A DNA stretch of 64,000 nt from Streptomyces alboflavus (GTDB lineage: Bacteria; Actinomycetota; Actinomycetes; Streptomycetales; Streptomycetaceae), in the NCBI RefSeq assembly GCF_000716675.1, contig NZ_JNXT01000036.1, positions 22,337 through 86,336 of the forward strand, written 5' to 3'. Every line of letters begins with the position of its first letter. Positions within the stretch are counted from its first letter, which is position 1. Under the pieces are notes generated by a model. The model saw nothing but the letters and a program-made list of their open reading frames with translations, was not told the origin of the DNA and ran no database searches. A program made the position numbers and the translations under genes. Positions 1-7,922 of this stretch are shown one piece after another.

Positions 1-42
1 TGTTGAGTCTGCTGCTTCTTCTCTTGCTTCTGCTGGTCATGG

Positions 43-1527
43 TCAGCCCGCCATCCGGTACCCGAAGTTGCCGCCGGTCGCGGGGCCGCCGACCGTGCCG
101 AGGTGGAAGCTGGTGGCGCCCTCGCCGGTGACACCGGAGGCGCCGGTGGCGAGCTTCCAGACGCGGCCCTTGAAGCCGTCCTCGCCGTTGCCGCCGACGT
201 ACACCTCCGTGGCGCCGTCCGTGCCCGAGCCGACCACGGCCACCGAGGCGCCGAAGTGGTCGTCCTTCTCCGAAGTGCTCGGTATGCCACGGGAGTTCTG
301 CGTGAACGACGCGGCGCCCGTCGTGGTGATTCCGTCCGCGCTGCCGCGCAGCACCGTGATCGCGCCCGAGCCCGTGGCGGCCGGGTCGGAGCCGGTCTCG
401 TACGAGGCGCCGACGATCAGGTCCCCGTACCCGTCGCCGTCGGTGTCGCCGATGGCGAGCGACGAGCCGAACTTGTCGCCCGCCTCCTCGACGCCGGGGA
501 CGCCCGCGCTGGCCTGCGTGTACGCGCGGGACTTCACGGTGGTGCTGACGCCGTCCTTGCCGCCGTACGTCACGTACACCTTGTTCTGGCCGGGGTAGCC
601 CGTGACCAGGTCCTGGTAACCGTCCTTGTTCAGGTCGCCGAACGCGGAGGGCATGGAGTCCTCGCGCTTGTACGGGCCGGGGAACTCGCTGCCCTTCACC
701 AAGCCGTCCGGGGAGCCCTTCAGGACCACGCCGCCCGGCGTGCCGCTGCCGAGGTTGGCGCTGCCGCTGGCCACGATGTCGGCGGTGCCGTCGCCAGTGA
801 GGTCGCCCACGTAGACCGTGCCGATGAGGAACTTGTCCAGCGTGCCGGTGTCCCGGTGCCACACCCCGGCGGGCTTGCCCGTGGTGCGGTTCAGCGGGCC
901 GAGCAGGGTCGTGACGCCGTAGGAGAGGCCGTTGTTGGCGCGGCTCACGAAGTCGTCGACGCCGTCGCCGTTGACGTCACCCACGCCCATGCCGCCGCCG
1001 AGCAGCCTCGGGGAGGTCGCGGTGTAGTCGCCGGACGGCAGGGCGGTGCCCTCGCCGGTGATGCCGTCCTTGCTCCCCCACAGCACCATGTTCTTCTGGA
1101 GGTAGTGCACGACCAGGTCGTCGTACCCGTCGCCGTCCAGGTCGCCCGCGGCGCTGACCTCGCGCCACTTCCCGTCCGCGACCGGCTCGCCCGGGACGCC
1201 CGGCGTGGCCTGGCTGAGAATGCCCGCCGTCTCGTACTTCAGGCCCGTCGCCGAGCCGTACGCCACGGTGACGACGCCCGCGCGCTTGATGTCGCCCACG
1301 GTGGCGGTGTGGGCGCCGATGGCAAGGTCCTGGTAGCCGTCGCCGTTGAAGTCGGCCTTGTCGCCGCCCTTGGCGGCTGCCGAGTCTCCCCGCTCGGCCG
1401 CCGTGCCCGCCTGCTTGCTCGATGTGTTGTCCGCCGTCGGTGCGGCCAGAGCCGCGGGTGCCAGCCCTGTCGTCCCGACGAGTGCGGCCGCGCATACGGC
1501 GGCCGCGGTGAGCGCTCTGCGGCGCAT
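43..1527 (-). CDS. Secreted FG-GAP/VCBS repeat (integrin-like propeller) protein
   Basis: The 494-residue product starts with a typical Sec signal peptide (MRRRALTAAAV..., cleavage near residue 28 after ALAA). After a short Ser/Ala-rich linker come repeats carrying calcium-loop motifs of the form DxDGDGxxD: DFNGDGYQD, GDLDGDGYDD, GDVNGDGVDD, GDLTGDGTAD, GDLNKDGYQD and GDTDGDGYGD. This pattern defines an FG-GAP beta-propeller like that of integrin alpha subunits. The ATG at 1527 is chosen because GGGGGGA sits just upstream and the signal peptide begins there; the frame is open further upstream but has no signal sequence. No catalytic domain is visible, so an adhesive or ligand-binding role outside the cell is an inference from the fold. 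Confidence 0.9.
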   Translation of the reverse strand: MRRRALTAAAVCAAALVGTTGLAPAALAAPTADNTSSKQAGTAAERGDSAAAKGGDKADFNGDGYQDLAIGAHTATVGDIKRAGVVTVAYGSATGLKYETAGILSQATPGVPGEPVADGKWREVSAAGDLDGDGYDDLVVHYLQKNMVLWGSKDGITGEGTALPSGDYTATSPRLLGGGMGVGDVNGDGVDDFVSRANNGLSYGVTTLLGPLNRTTGKPAGVWHRDTGTLDKFLIGTVYVGDLTGDGTADIVASGSANLGSGTPGGVVLKGSPDGLVKGSEFPGPYKREDSMPSAFGDLNKDGYQDLVTGYPGQNKVYVTYGGKDGVSTTVKSRAYTQASAGVPGVEEAGDKFGSSLAIGDTDGDGYGDLIVGASYETGSDPAATGSGAITVLRGSADGITTTGAASFTQNSRGIPSTSEKDDHFGASVAVVGSGTDGATEVYVGGNGEDGFKGRVWKLATGASGVTGEGATSFHLGTVGGPATGGNFGYRMAG

Positions 1528-1639
1528 GTGGTCCCCCCACTTCCCATGGCGGACCGGGCGAACCGGAGGTCCGGATGCCCGGAATAGTCGCCAAAAGATC
1601 AAATCCAGCCAGATGATAAGCGGAGATGGGCGGGAACGC

Positions 1640-3073
1640 TCACGTCCGTTTCCCGTACATCAGGCGCCGCAGCAGTGTCTCCGCGGGGCCGCGCTTCCCC
1701 CGTATCTCCAGTGCGTACGCCCCCGCGACCGTCACCAGCCACACCCCGAAGGCGAAGAGCACCATCGTCGCGCTGGTCAGATGCTCGCCGAGGCCGAGGC
1801 CCCAGGCGGCGAGGATCGGGGCGAAGAGGAGGGAGTGGGTGAGGTAGCAGGAGAGGGAGCGCTTGCCGACCGCGGAGATCGCTGTGACCGCGGTGGCGAC
1901 CGGGGCCGAGGTGAACGTCGTCGTTGGCGTGGCCGCCGTGGCCGCCGTGGCCGCCGTGGCCGCCGTGCTCGCCGTGGCCGGCGTGGCCGACGTGGGTGTG
2001 GTCGCCGTCGCCGGACCCGGAGTTGCCTCCCGCGGCCAGTCCTGCCGCTCCCGCCGCCCCCGCCGCTCCTGCCGCCGCGTCCACCAGTGCACGAACAGGG
2101 CCACCAGCGCCACATAGCCGAGACCCGCCGCACTGCCTGTGACGTCCCGCAGCGCCATCAGCGCACCCGTCTCGCTCTGCGCGTCCGCCGATACGTCCAG
2201 CGCCCCCACGTGCGCCAGCGCCGCGGGCAGTCCGCCCAGCCAGCCGATCGCGATCCCGATGATCGCCGTGCCCCGCAGCAGCCTCAGGTGCTCGCCCGGC
2301 TCCTCCAGGATGCGGCGCCGTGCCGCCCAGAACCCCAGCAGGAAGATGAAGCCGCCGCCCGTCACAAGGACCAGTGGTGCGGCCGCGCCCACCAGGAACA
2401 GGCCCGTCATCATGCGCGTGCCCGCCGCCGCGAGCCAGCTCTCCTTGCCCGCCGCGTACGCCTCGCTGCCCGCGTCGGCCCCCGCGTCCCCCAGCGAGCT
2501 CAACTCGCCCTGGAGCGCTGCCGTCACGACCGGCTGCGCCGCCGCCGCGACGCTCACCGTCACGGATATCCAGATCCACCACTTCAGCGCCCGGTCCCCG
2601 CGCCGCAGGAACAGCCAGCCGAGGCCCAGGCTCAGCAGCCCGTAGTACCCGACGATGTCCCCCGCCATCAGCAGGCCCGCGTGCGCCAGCCCTATGACGA
2701 TCATCCACAGGCTCCGCTTGCGCAGCAGCGCGGCCGCCTTCCGCTCCGGCGTCCCGGTCGCCGTCTGGCGCAGATACAGCTGCATCATTCCGTACCCGAA
2801 CAGGAATGCGAACAGCGGATAGATCCGGAGGTCCAGGCCCACGATCATCGCGAACTGCACCGTGTGATCCAGCCAGCCCCCGTTCGTCGGCTGCCACCCC
2901 GACGGCCCGTAGTCCGAATTCCACAGGTGGAAAGCCGTGTTCGACATCGCGATGAACAGCAGCATCAGCCCTCTGGCGAGGTCTGGTGCGAGGGCGCGCT
3001 CGGCGGCGCGGACCCCTGTCGGGCGGGGGGCCACAGGTCGGTTCGCCTCGGCGGCAGCGGTGTCGAAGGTCAT
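1640..3073 (-). CDS. DUF418 family multi-pass membrane protein
   Basis: A 477-residue protein with about ten hydrophobic segments. The first carries ARGLMLLFIAMSN, and the C-terminal segment ends in RGPAETLLRRLMYG, the typical DUF418 signature (YeiB-like proteins of unknown function, related to acyltransferase-type membrane proteins). Between the N-terminal and C-terminal membrane blocks lies an unusual Ala/Thr linker (TAATAATAATAATP) encoded by a run of GCCGCCGTG units on the plus strand at about 1928-1975. The frame stays open across it. The start ATG at 3073 precedes a charged N-terminus. The gene stands alone between the FG-GAP gene and a recombination scar. The family is clear; substrate and reaction are unknown. 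Confidence 0.85.
   Translation of the reverse strand: MTFDTAAAEANRPVAPRPTGVRAAERALAPDLARGLMLLFIAMSNTAFHLWNSDYGPSGWQPTNGGWLDHTVQFAMIVGLDLRIYPLFAFLFGYGMMQLYLRQTATGTPERKAAALLRKRSLWMIVIGLAHAGLLMAGDIVGYYGLLSLGLGWLFLRRGDRALKWWIWISVTVSVAAAAQPVVTAALQGELSSLGDAGADAGSEAYAAGKESWLAAAGTRMMTGLFLVGAAAPLVLVTGGGFIFLLGFWAARRRILEEPGEHLRLLRGTAIIGIAIGWLGGLPAALAHVGALDVSADAQSETGALMALRDVTGSAAGLGYVALVALFVHWWTRRQERRGRRERQDWPREATPGPATATTPTSATPATASTAATAATAATAATPTTTFTSAPVATAVTAISAVGKRSLSCYLTHSLLFAPILAAWGLGLGEHLTSATMVLFAFGVWLVTVAGAYALEIRGKRGPAETLLRRLMYGKRT
1924..1990. repeat. Short GC-rich tandem repeat inside the DUF418 gene
   Basis: Tandem near-identical 9-base units (GCCGCCGTG) repeated about four times, then degenerate copies. 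It is read on the minus strand as an Ala/Thr linker. Because 9 is a multiple of 3, copy-number change would alter linker length without a frameshift. Confidence 0.7.
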
Positions 3074-3138
3074 GCTTCGACGCTATTGCTGGCCCCTGGG
3101 CCTGGCGTCAGCCGATCGGCTATCTACGGCTACCCAAA

Positions 3139-3213
3139 GGTGAGTGTGCGGCGAGGAAGGCGGTCCAGGTGGCGGGGTGGAGGTGGAGGATCGGACCGGT
3201 TGGGTTCTTGGAG
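3139..3213 (-). pseudogene. DUF397 gene remnant (3' end only)
   Basis: This segment is strongly similar to the 3' end of the intact DUF397 gene at 5403-5663. Shared blocks include GAGGAAGGCGGTCCAGGTGG and GGATCGGACCGGTTGGGTTC. Read on the minus strand it encodes SKNPTGPILHLHPATWTAF, against SKNPTGPILRIGRATWTAF in the intact copy. Beyond 3213 the similarity stops abruptly and the KSSYS half of the domain is absent. It is therefore a truncated duplicate, probably non-functional, adjacent to the 5'-truncated protease. Confidence 0.75.
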
Positions 3214-3352
3214 CCAGTGGGCGCCGAAAGACCGCGTGCGCGTAGCCCGCCTTTGCGGGATGGCCCGAGGGCGCGTGGTCCGTCTGGCGGGCGCTGCCGA
3301 CTCGGGAGGGACCGCACGGCACGAGACCCATTGCGCGCATTCTTCACGGTAG

Positions 3353-4390
3353 CTCCACGACCTGGCCGTCGCCGACGGGGATCCGACGCCGCTCACCGAC
3401 CCCACGCAGGCCGCAGAGTTGGCGTCGCAACTCGGAGACGACCGGACCGGCGGCACGTACTACAAGGACGGACGCCTCGTAGTCGCGGTCACCGACCCGG
3501 CAGCCGCGCAAACCGTCCGGGATGCGGGTGGAATCCCGAGGCTCGTGACCCGTAGTGCAGCCGAACTCACCTCCATCCAGAGGGAGCTCGACGAGTTGGC
3601 CGGAATTCCCAACACGGCCTGGGGTGTCGAGGCGAGCAGCAATCAGGTTTCTGTGGAGATCTTCGACGGTGTCTCCGCTGCCGACCGAGCGCGCATCGAA
3701 CAGGTGGCGGAGGCGCACCCCGGTGCAGTGCGCATCGACAGGCTCGACGGCAAGATGGAGACCGCCACCACCCTCCGCGGCGCCAATGGGATCACCTCCA
3801 ACGGCTCGGTCTGCAGCGCCGCGTTCAACACCAAGAACTCATCGGGGAAGGTGTACACGCTCACGGCCGGGCACTGCGTACCTGGTACCGGCAACGTGTG
3901 GCGCGTCGCGCACGACAGCACCCGCATCGGCACGCAGACCGCGTACCGAGCCCAGGGCGGCGATGCCAATCGTGGAGCGGACTGGGCGACCATCAAGAAG
4001 GACAACGCGAACCTCACCACGCACGGGACTGTGAGGTACTGGGGCGGCGTCTACAAGCAGATCGACAACTCCCGGTTCGCGGCTGAGAACGAAGACGCAG
4101 ACCGGATCGGACGCACCAGTCAGGACAAGGTCGGCCACATAACCAAGACCAGTGTCACCGTCACTTACGACGACGGAACCACGATGTACAACATGTACGA
4201 GTCCAGCCACTGCGCCAAGCGCGGCGACAGCGGAGGGCCTCTCCTCCACGGTAAGACGGCCCTCGGCATCGTTTCCGGTGGCAACCACGTAGACGAGCCC
4301 TGTGGGGACTCCGACGGGCAGGACGACCGCCGTACCATCTCCACGAAGGTGCAACTGGTGTTGAACGAGCGCGGCCTCCGCGTCTACTGA
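3353..4390 (+). pseudogene. S1 family (trypsin/streptogrisin-like) serine protease, 5'-truncated
   Basis: The catalytic domain is complete: LTAGHC (His), GADWATI (Asp) and RGDSGGPL (Ser), with paired cysteines. It is preceded by a pro-region (GGTYYKDGRLVVAVTD). The pro-region homology continues upstream of the first possible start (TTG at 3419) as far as a TAG at 3350-3352, with no start codon and no signal peptide anywhere before it. Secreted Streptomyces S1 proteases have a signal peptide and roughly 60 more residues here. I infer that the 5' end was lost together with the upstream DUF397 fragment, leaving an unexported and probably unexpressed gene. The TTG at 3419 (323 residues) would be the only coding option and has no clear ribosome site. 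Confidence 0.75.
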
Positions 4391-4490
4391 CGCGTTTCCT
4401 CCACTGCTGTCGCAGCCGGTGAACCCATCCAGGGCCAACTACGTCCGAGGGGTGTCACTGTCGTCACACCGTCGTGTTCCGGAGGTCGAA

Positions 4491-5384
4491 ATGCGTATCA
4501 GGGCGTCCCGCACCACGGTCCTGCTTGCCTTGGTGGCCGCGTCCGTCACTGTGGCGGGCACTCTCTCCGGTTGCGGCAGCGAGAAGAAGGAGGCCGCCGA
4601 CGGCTCGGAGGTCGGGGACCGCGCCCGGCAGGTCGCTGCGGCATGGGACGGGTCTAACGCCGCCGGGGCATGGCAACACGGCTACTTCCCCATGGGGGAG
4701 GCCGTCCAACTGCCGAAGGGCGGCCTACGCGGCCACGCCGATCAGCGGGCCTATCGAAACGAGACGTACATTCTGCGAGGCGAGTTGCCCGCCACCGCAC
4801 CGAAGGGCGGTCGGGTGACCTGGGCGAACGGCGGATCGCTCACACGCCCTCTGGCAGAGGCGGACAAGGCGTACAAGGCTCTGGCCCGCGCCCGCGTCGA
4901 CGGACCACACCTCACCGTGACCGGGGCGAAGCTGGGCAGGATGACGCTGCCGACCAGCCGCGGGCCGGCGAAGGTTCCTGCCTGGCTCTTCACCCTGGAA
5001 GGCTACGACTCTCCCCTCAAGAGAGCCGCTGCCATCCCGTCGAAGCTTCCCGCTCCGCCGGTCGAACCAGTCCGTGACCTCCCCGGCGGCCCGCTCGACC
5101 AACTGGTCCGGATTGCGGCTGACCGCCGCGCGGTGACTGTGGTCGCCCTTCACGGCGCCTGCGACGACGGGCCCAAAGTCGACGTGCTGGAAACGCGCGG
5201 CAGCGTAGTCCTGTCGGCCTCCGTCAAGAACCCGGAGGAGGGCGACTGCACCAAACAGGCGAAGAAGAGGCGGGTGACGGTGCGGCTGGAGCGCCCTCTG
5301 GGCGACCGCGTTCTGCTCGATGCGCACACGGGTCGACCGTTGGCGTACGGGCAGCCGCAGGGGCCTTCGCCCAGTTGGAGCTGA
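4491..5384 (+). CDS. Putative secreted lipoprotein
   Basis: A 297-residue protein with a lipoprotein signal: positively charged MRIRASR, a hydrophobic core, and lipobox LSGC with Cys near residue 28. The ATG at 4491 follows GGAGG by a good distance, which is why it is preferred over in-frame starts upstream. The mature part is mostly hydrophilic, with two cysteines near residues 226 and 245 (GACDDG, EGDCTK). I do not recognise a domain. It follows the truncated protease by about 100 bases and lies between the two DUF397 copies, so it may have arrived with the protease. Membrane-anchored extracellular location is well supported; function is unknown. Confidence 0.75.
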   Translation: MRIRASRTTVLLALVAASVTVAGTLSGCGSEKKEAADGSEVGDRARQVAAAWDGSNAAGAWQHGYFPMGEAVQLPKGGLRGHADQRAYRNETYILRGELPATAPKGGRVTWANGGSLTRPLAEADKAYKALARARVDGPHLTVTGAKLGRMTLPTSRGPAKVPAWLFTLEGYDSPLKRAAAIPSKLPAPPVEPVRDLPGGPLDQLVRIAADRRAVTVVALHGACDDGPKVDVLETRGSVVLSASVKNPEEGDCTKQAKKRRVTVRLERPLGDRVLLDAHTGRPLAYGQPQGPSPSWS

Positions 5385-5402
5385 GCGTTTCCAGTACATC
5401 GC

Positions 5403-5663
5403 TCAGGTGAGACGTCTTTGCGCGGAGAGGAAGGCGGTCCAGGTGGCCCGCCCTATGCGGAGGATCGGACCGGTTGGGTTCTTGGAGTCGCGTATGTGGA
5501 CGGCGGCGGTCGCGTCGAGGGTGGGGCAGGGGGCCACTTCCACGCACTCGCCGCCCTGCTCACTGCTGTAGGACGACTTGGCCCAGGCGAGGGCCACCTC
5601 CAAGCACTCCCCGCCTTGGCTGCCGCTGTAGCTGCTCTTGAACCAGTTCAGGTCAGTGCTCAT
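5403..5663 (-). CDS. DUF397 domain protein with duplicated KSSYS motif
   Basis: An 86-residue protein of the DUF397 family, which in Streptomyces is typically encoded next to Scr1/XRE-DUF5753 regulators and has been proposed to act with them in a toxin-antitoxin-like pair. The family core (KSSYSSEQGGECVEVA, then VHIRDSKNPTGPILRI and ATWTAF) is complete. An extra copy of the first motif (FKSSYSGSQGGECLEVA) precedes it, so the N-terminal half is duplicated. Its ATG overlaps the TGA of the upstream XRE gene (ATGA at 5660-5663), implying translational coupling. A truncated relative lies at 3139-3213. Confidence 0.88.
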   Translation of the reverse strand: MSTDLNWFKSSYSGSQGGECLEVALAWAKSSYSSEQGGECVEVAPCPTLDATAAVHIRDSKNPTGPILRIGRATWTAFLSAQRRLT

Positions 5664-6472
5664 AGGGCCTTTGCCACCTGCTCGATGAATTTGGCGGACT
5701 CTTCGGGGCTGAGAGCCTGAGCTCGCAGAATGCCATAGCGTGCGAACAAGTTGCCGAGCTCAGGGTGTTCGCTGACGAAGTACCCGCCACTCGGCCCCTC
5801 GACGTATGCGAGTTGGTTGCGCTCGGAGGTCTCCAGCAGAATCATCGGCCCGTCCAGCCCGGCGTGCTCCTCACGCTTGTGCGGCATCACCTGAATCTCG
5901 ACATTGCGCCTGTGGCCAACATCGAGCAGATTCTCCAACTGCCCTTTGAGTGCCTGTCGGCCGCCGAGCGGCCGAGTCAGCGTGATCTCCTCCAGCACGA
6001 AGCCGACGATTGGTGCGGGCTTACGCCACAGAACCTGCTGACGCTCAAGTCGGGCCGCAACGCGCGCTTCGATCTCGTCGTCCTCCATGGGCGGGCAGTG
6101 GGTGCCGAAGATCGCACGCGCGTAGTCCTCGGTCTGGAGAAGCCCCGAGATCACGTGGTTCGCGTACATGTAGATGGCGACCGCCCTTGCCTCCTCCTCG
6201 GCGTACTCCTCGAACCACGCAGGGAACCGGCTGGCCTTCAGGTTCGCGCCCGCGGCCAAGAGTGCACCCTGTGCACCCAGCACGTCGTCCGCGATCTCCA
6301 CGAACTGCCCCTTGGGCGCCCGCTCTCCCCGCTCCACCATGGCCACTTGGGACTTGGAGTACTTCACGTATGCCCCCAGGCTGTCCTGGGTCATCCCGGC
6401 CCGCTCCCGGAAGAAGCGCAGCAACGCGCCGAACATCTTGAGGTTCCCCGACCCTCGTTCACCGGAGTGCAC
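5660..6472 (-). CDS. XRE-family helix-turn-helix regulator (DUF5753, Scr1 type)
   Basis: A 270-residue DNA-binding protein. The N-terminal HTH covers about residues 13-67 (ALLRFFRERAGMTQDSLG... VAMVERGERAPK). The remainder is a DUF5753 domain, seen in AWFEEYAEEEARA, SGLLQTEDYARAI, VLEEITLTRPLGG and LAYVEGPSGGYF. The GTG at 6472 is chosen because AGGAGG stands five bases upstream; an ATG further in (near residue 13) would cut into the HTH. It overlaps the downstream DUF397 gene by four bases. Such pairs are common in Streptomyces and influence development or antibiotic production in studied cases. The divergent neighbour at 6541 suggests a shared control region of about 70 bases. Confidence 0.92.
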   Translation of the reverse strand: MHSGERGSGNLKMFGALLRFFRERAGMTQDSLGAYVKYSKSQVAMVERGERAPKGQFVEIADDVLGAQGALLAAGANLKASRFPAWFEEYAEEEARAVAIYMYANHVISGLLQTEDYARAIFGTHCPPMEDDEIEARVAARLERQQVLWRKPAPIVGFVLEEITLTRPLGGRQALKGQLENLLDVGHRRNVEIQVMPHKREEHAGLDGPMILLETSERNQLAYVEGPSGGYFVSEHPELGNLFARYGILRAQALSPEESAKFIEQVAKAL

Positions 6473-6540
6473 AGCGACCTCCTCAGGTGCACAACACAGC
6501 ACAGCCTCCACCAGGCCCTGGTCACAGTATGTGAGCGCCC

Positions 6541-6975
6541 GTGATCATGTGCTCCATGAACCTGGAAAATCCCCCCACCCTCGTCCACCCCTGGATCCCG
6601 GCCCACGGCCACGCCCTGCGCCACACCGGCGTCCTCTTCGACGCGATCCGGATCCCCGGCGAACTGGGCGACCAAGTCGCGTACGAACTGATCCAGTTCA
6701 CCGACTTCAAGGCGGGCCCGATCATCCGCGAGACGGCGGGCGCCCGGAACATGTACTTCGTCCTGCGCGCGGGCACAGCCGCCCTGCACGTCTGGCGAGG
6801 TGGCGCCCGCGCGCTGGGCCGCGACGGCCGGGGCGTCGCCTTCGTCGGCGTACCCGCCCTGGACGGCAACACCTGGCCACTTGACTGGCGCTCGCTGCCG
6901 ACCTGGGAAGCGCCGTTCGTGGAGGGGGAGTTGCTGCAACAAATGGTGGATCGGGTGTTGGCTACGGTACGGTGA
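6541..6975 (+). CDS. Small PrimPol-like (bifunctional primase/polymerase-related) protein
   Basis: A 144-residue protein I recognise only by comparison with two others in this window (28024-28488 and 54385-55047). Shared blocks are FDAIRIPGEL (against FDAVRVPAER and FDAIDVPETA), GPIIRETAGARNMYFVL (against GPVIRDT...YYVLV) and VAFVGVP. The 54385 protein belongs to the 'bifunctional DNA primase/polymerase, N-terminal' family, so this one looks like a shortened relative without the metal-binding acidic motif. Starts at GTG 6541, ATG 6547 or ATG 6556 are possible; none has a clear ribosome site, so a leaderless message is possible. It is divergent from the XRE/DUF397 pair. Function unknown. Confidence 0.65.
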   Translation: MIMCSMNLENPPTLVHPWIPAHGHALRHTGVLFDAIRIPGELGDQVAYELIQFTDFKAGPIIRETAGARNMYFVLRAGTAALHVWRGGARALGRDGRGVAFVGVPALDGNTWPLDWRSLPTWEAPFVEGELLQQMVDRVLATVR

Positions 6976-7006
6976 CCGCGCAATCACGCTCTGTGCGGTA
7001 GCGCGC

Positions 7007-7918
7007 ATGGAGCGGTCCCCGGAGGTGCTAGCAACACCGCCCGAGGACCTACACCACCGAGTGGATCTGGAGTCCATCGGGATGCTTCGGCATGCTATCG
7101 CGCCCTTGCGGCGCTACACGAAGGCCAAGCGACTCCTCGCCGACGGCGGCTACTTGCACGAGTGGCGGTGGCAAGGCGAGCGGGGGCGCTGGATCACGGA
7201 ACAGTTGCTGGCGAACGTCACCCTCACGCGTGAGGAGGCGGGGGTGGTTCGGGAGGGAGGTTGCCCGGAGATCCAGGAGATCCAGGAGATCCCGGCGCCC
7301 CCGGATCCGCCGGTGTCGCCGGTGTCGCCGAGTGCGCGGCGACGGACGGTCGGTCGGCCGAGGGGTCGGGAAGTCGGTGGCTCTTACCCGGACAAGAACG
7401 TGGGGGAAGAACCTTCCCCCCTCCCACCCGAACCCGGTCCCGAACCTGAACCTGACCCTGAACCTGAAGCGCAGGCCGAGCCGGAAGTCGCCGAAGCCGA
7501 GCGGGTGTTGCTGTCGCTGCGGCACGTCAGCCAGGAGCTGCTGCTCGGGGTGCGGGAGGCCAGAGGGCTCGCGGACCAGGCGGCGGAGTGGCTGCGTCGG
7601 GGTGTGTCGGCGGCCGAGCTGCGGCTCGCGCTGACGGCCGGGTTACCTGCGGAGGGCGTGCGGTCGGCCGCCGGGTTCGTACGTCATCGGCTGGAGCGGA
7701 AGCTTCCGGCGGCGGTGGAGGTGGCGGCCGCGCCCGGGGCGGGAGTTGGGGTGCTGGTGACGTGCGAGGGGCCCGGGGATGAGCACGTGTTCCGACGGGT
7801 GGGGGAGGAGCGGGAGTGCGGGCGGTGTCGGGTGGGGGCGGCAGCGGGACAGGTGGGGGTTGTGAGGGGGGTGGTGTGGAGGGAGCGGGTTGCGGGGCTG
7901 GTCGGGGGTGTGGGGTGA
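7007..7918 (+). CDS. Regulator-like protein lacking its N-terminal HTH; contains a TTA codon
   Basis: 303 residues from the ATG at 7007. The pattern (RRYTKAKRLLADGGYLHEWRWQ, a Pro/Glu-rich linker with PEPEPDPEPE, then a helical segment EAERVLLSLRHVSQELLLGV... LRRGVSAAELRLALTAGLP, and CxxC-like ECGRC) matches, from memory, a common Streptomyces family annotated as helix-turn-helix proteins. In that family a winged-helix domain precedes this part; here it is missing, suggesting a 5'-truncated or alternative form. Codon TTA at 7643-7645 (the Leu in TAGLPAEG) would make translation depend on bldA tRNA. It follows the PrimPol-like gene by about 30 bases. Confidence 0.6.
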   Translation: MERSPEVLATPPEDLHHRVDLESIGMLRHAIAPLRRYTKAKRLLADGGYLHEWRWQGERGRWITEQLLANVTLTREEAGVVREGGCPEIQEIQEIPAPPDPPVSPVSPSARRRTVGRPRGREVGGSYPDKNVGEEPSPLPPEPGPEPEPDPEPEAQAEPEVAEAERVLLSLRHVSQELLLGVREARGLADQAAEWLRRGVSAAELRLALTAGLPAEGVRSAAGFVRHRLERKLPAAVEVAAAPGAGVGVLVTCEGPGDEHVFRRVGEERECGRCRVGAAAGQVGVVRGVVWRERVAGLVGGVG

Positions 7919-7922
7919 GGGA

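Noticed and set aside
1924..1990. GCC-rich repeat as a CRISPR-like array
   Set aside because: Units are 9 bases without spacers and lie inside a coding frame.
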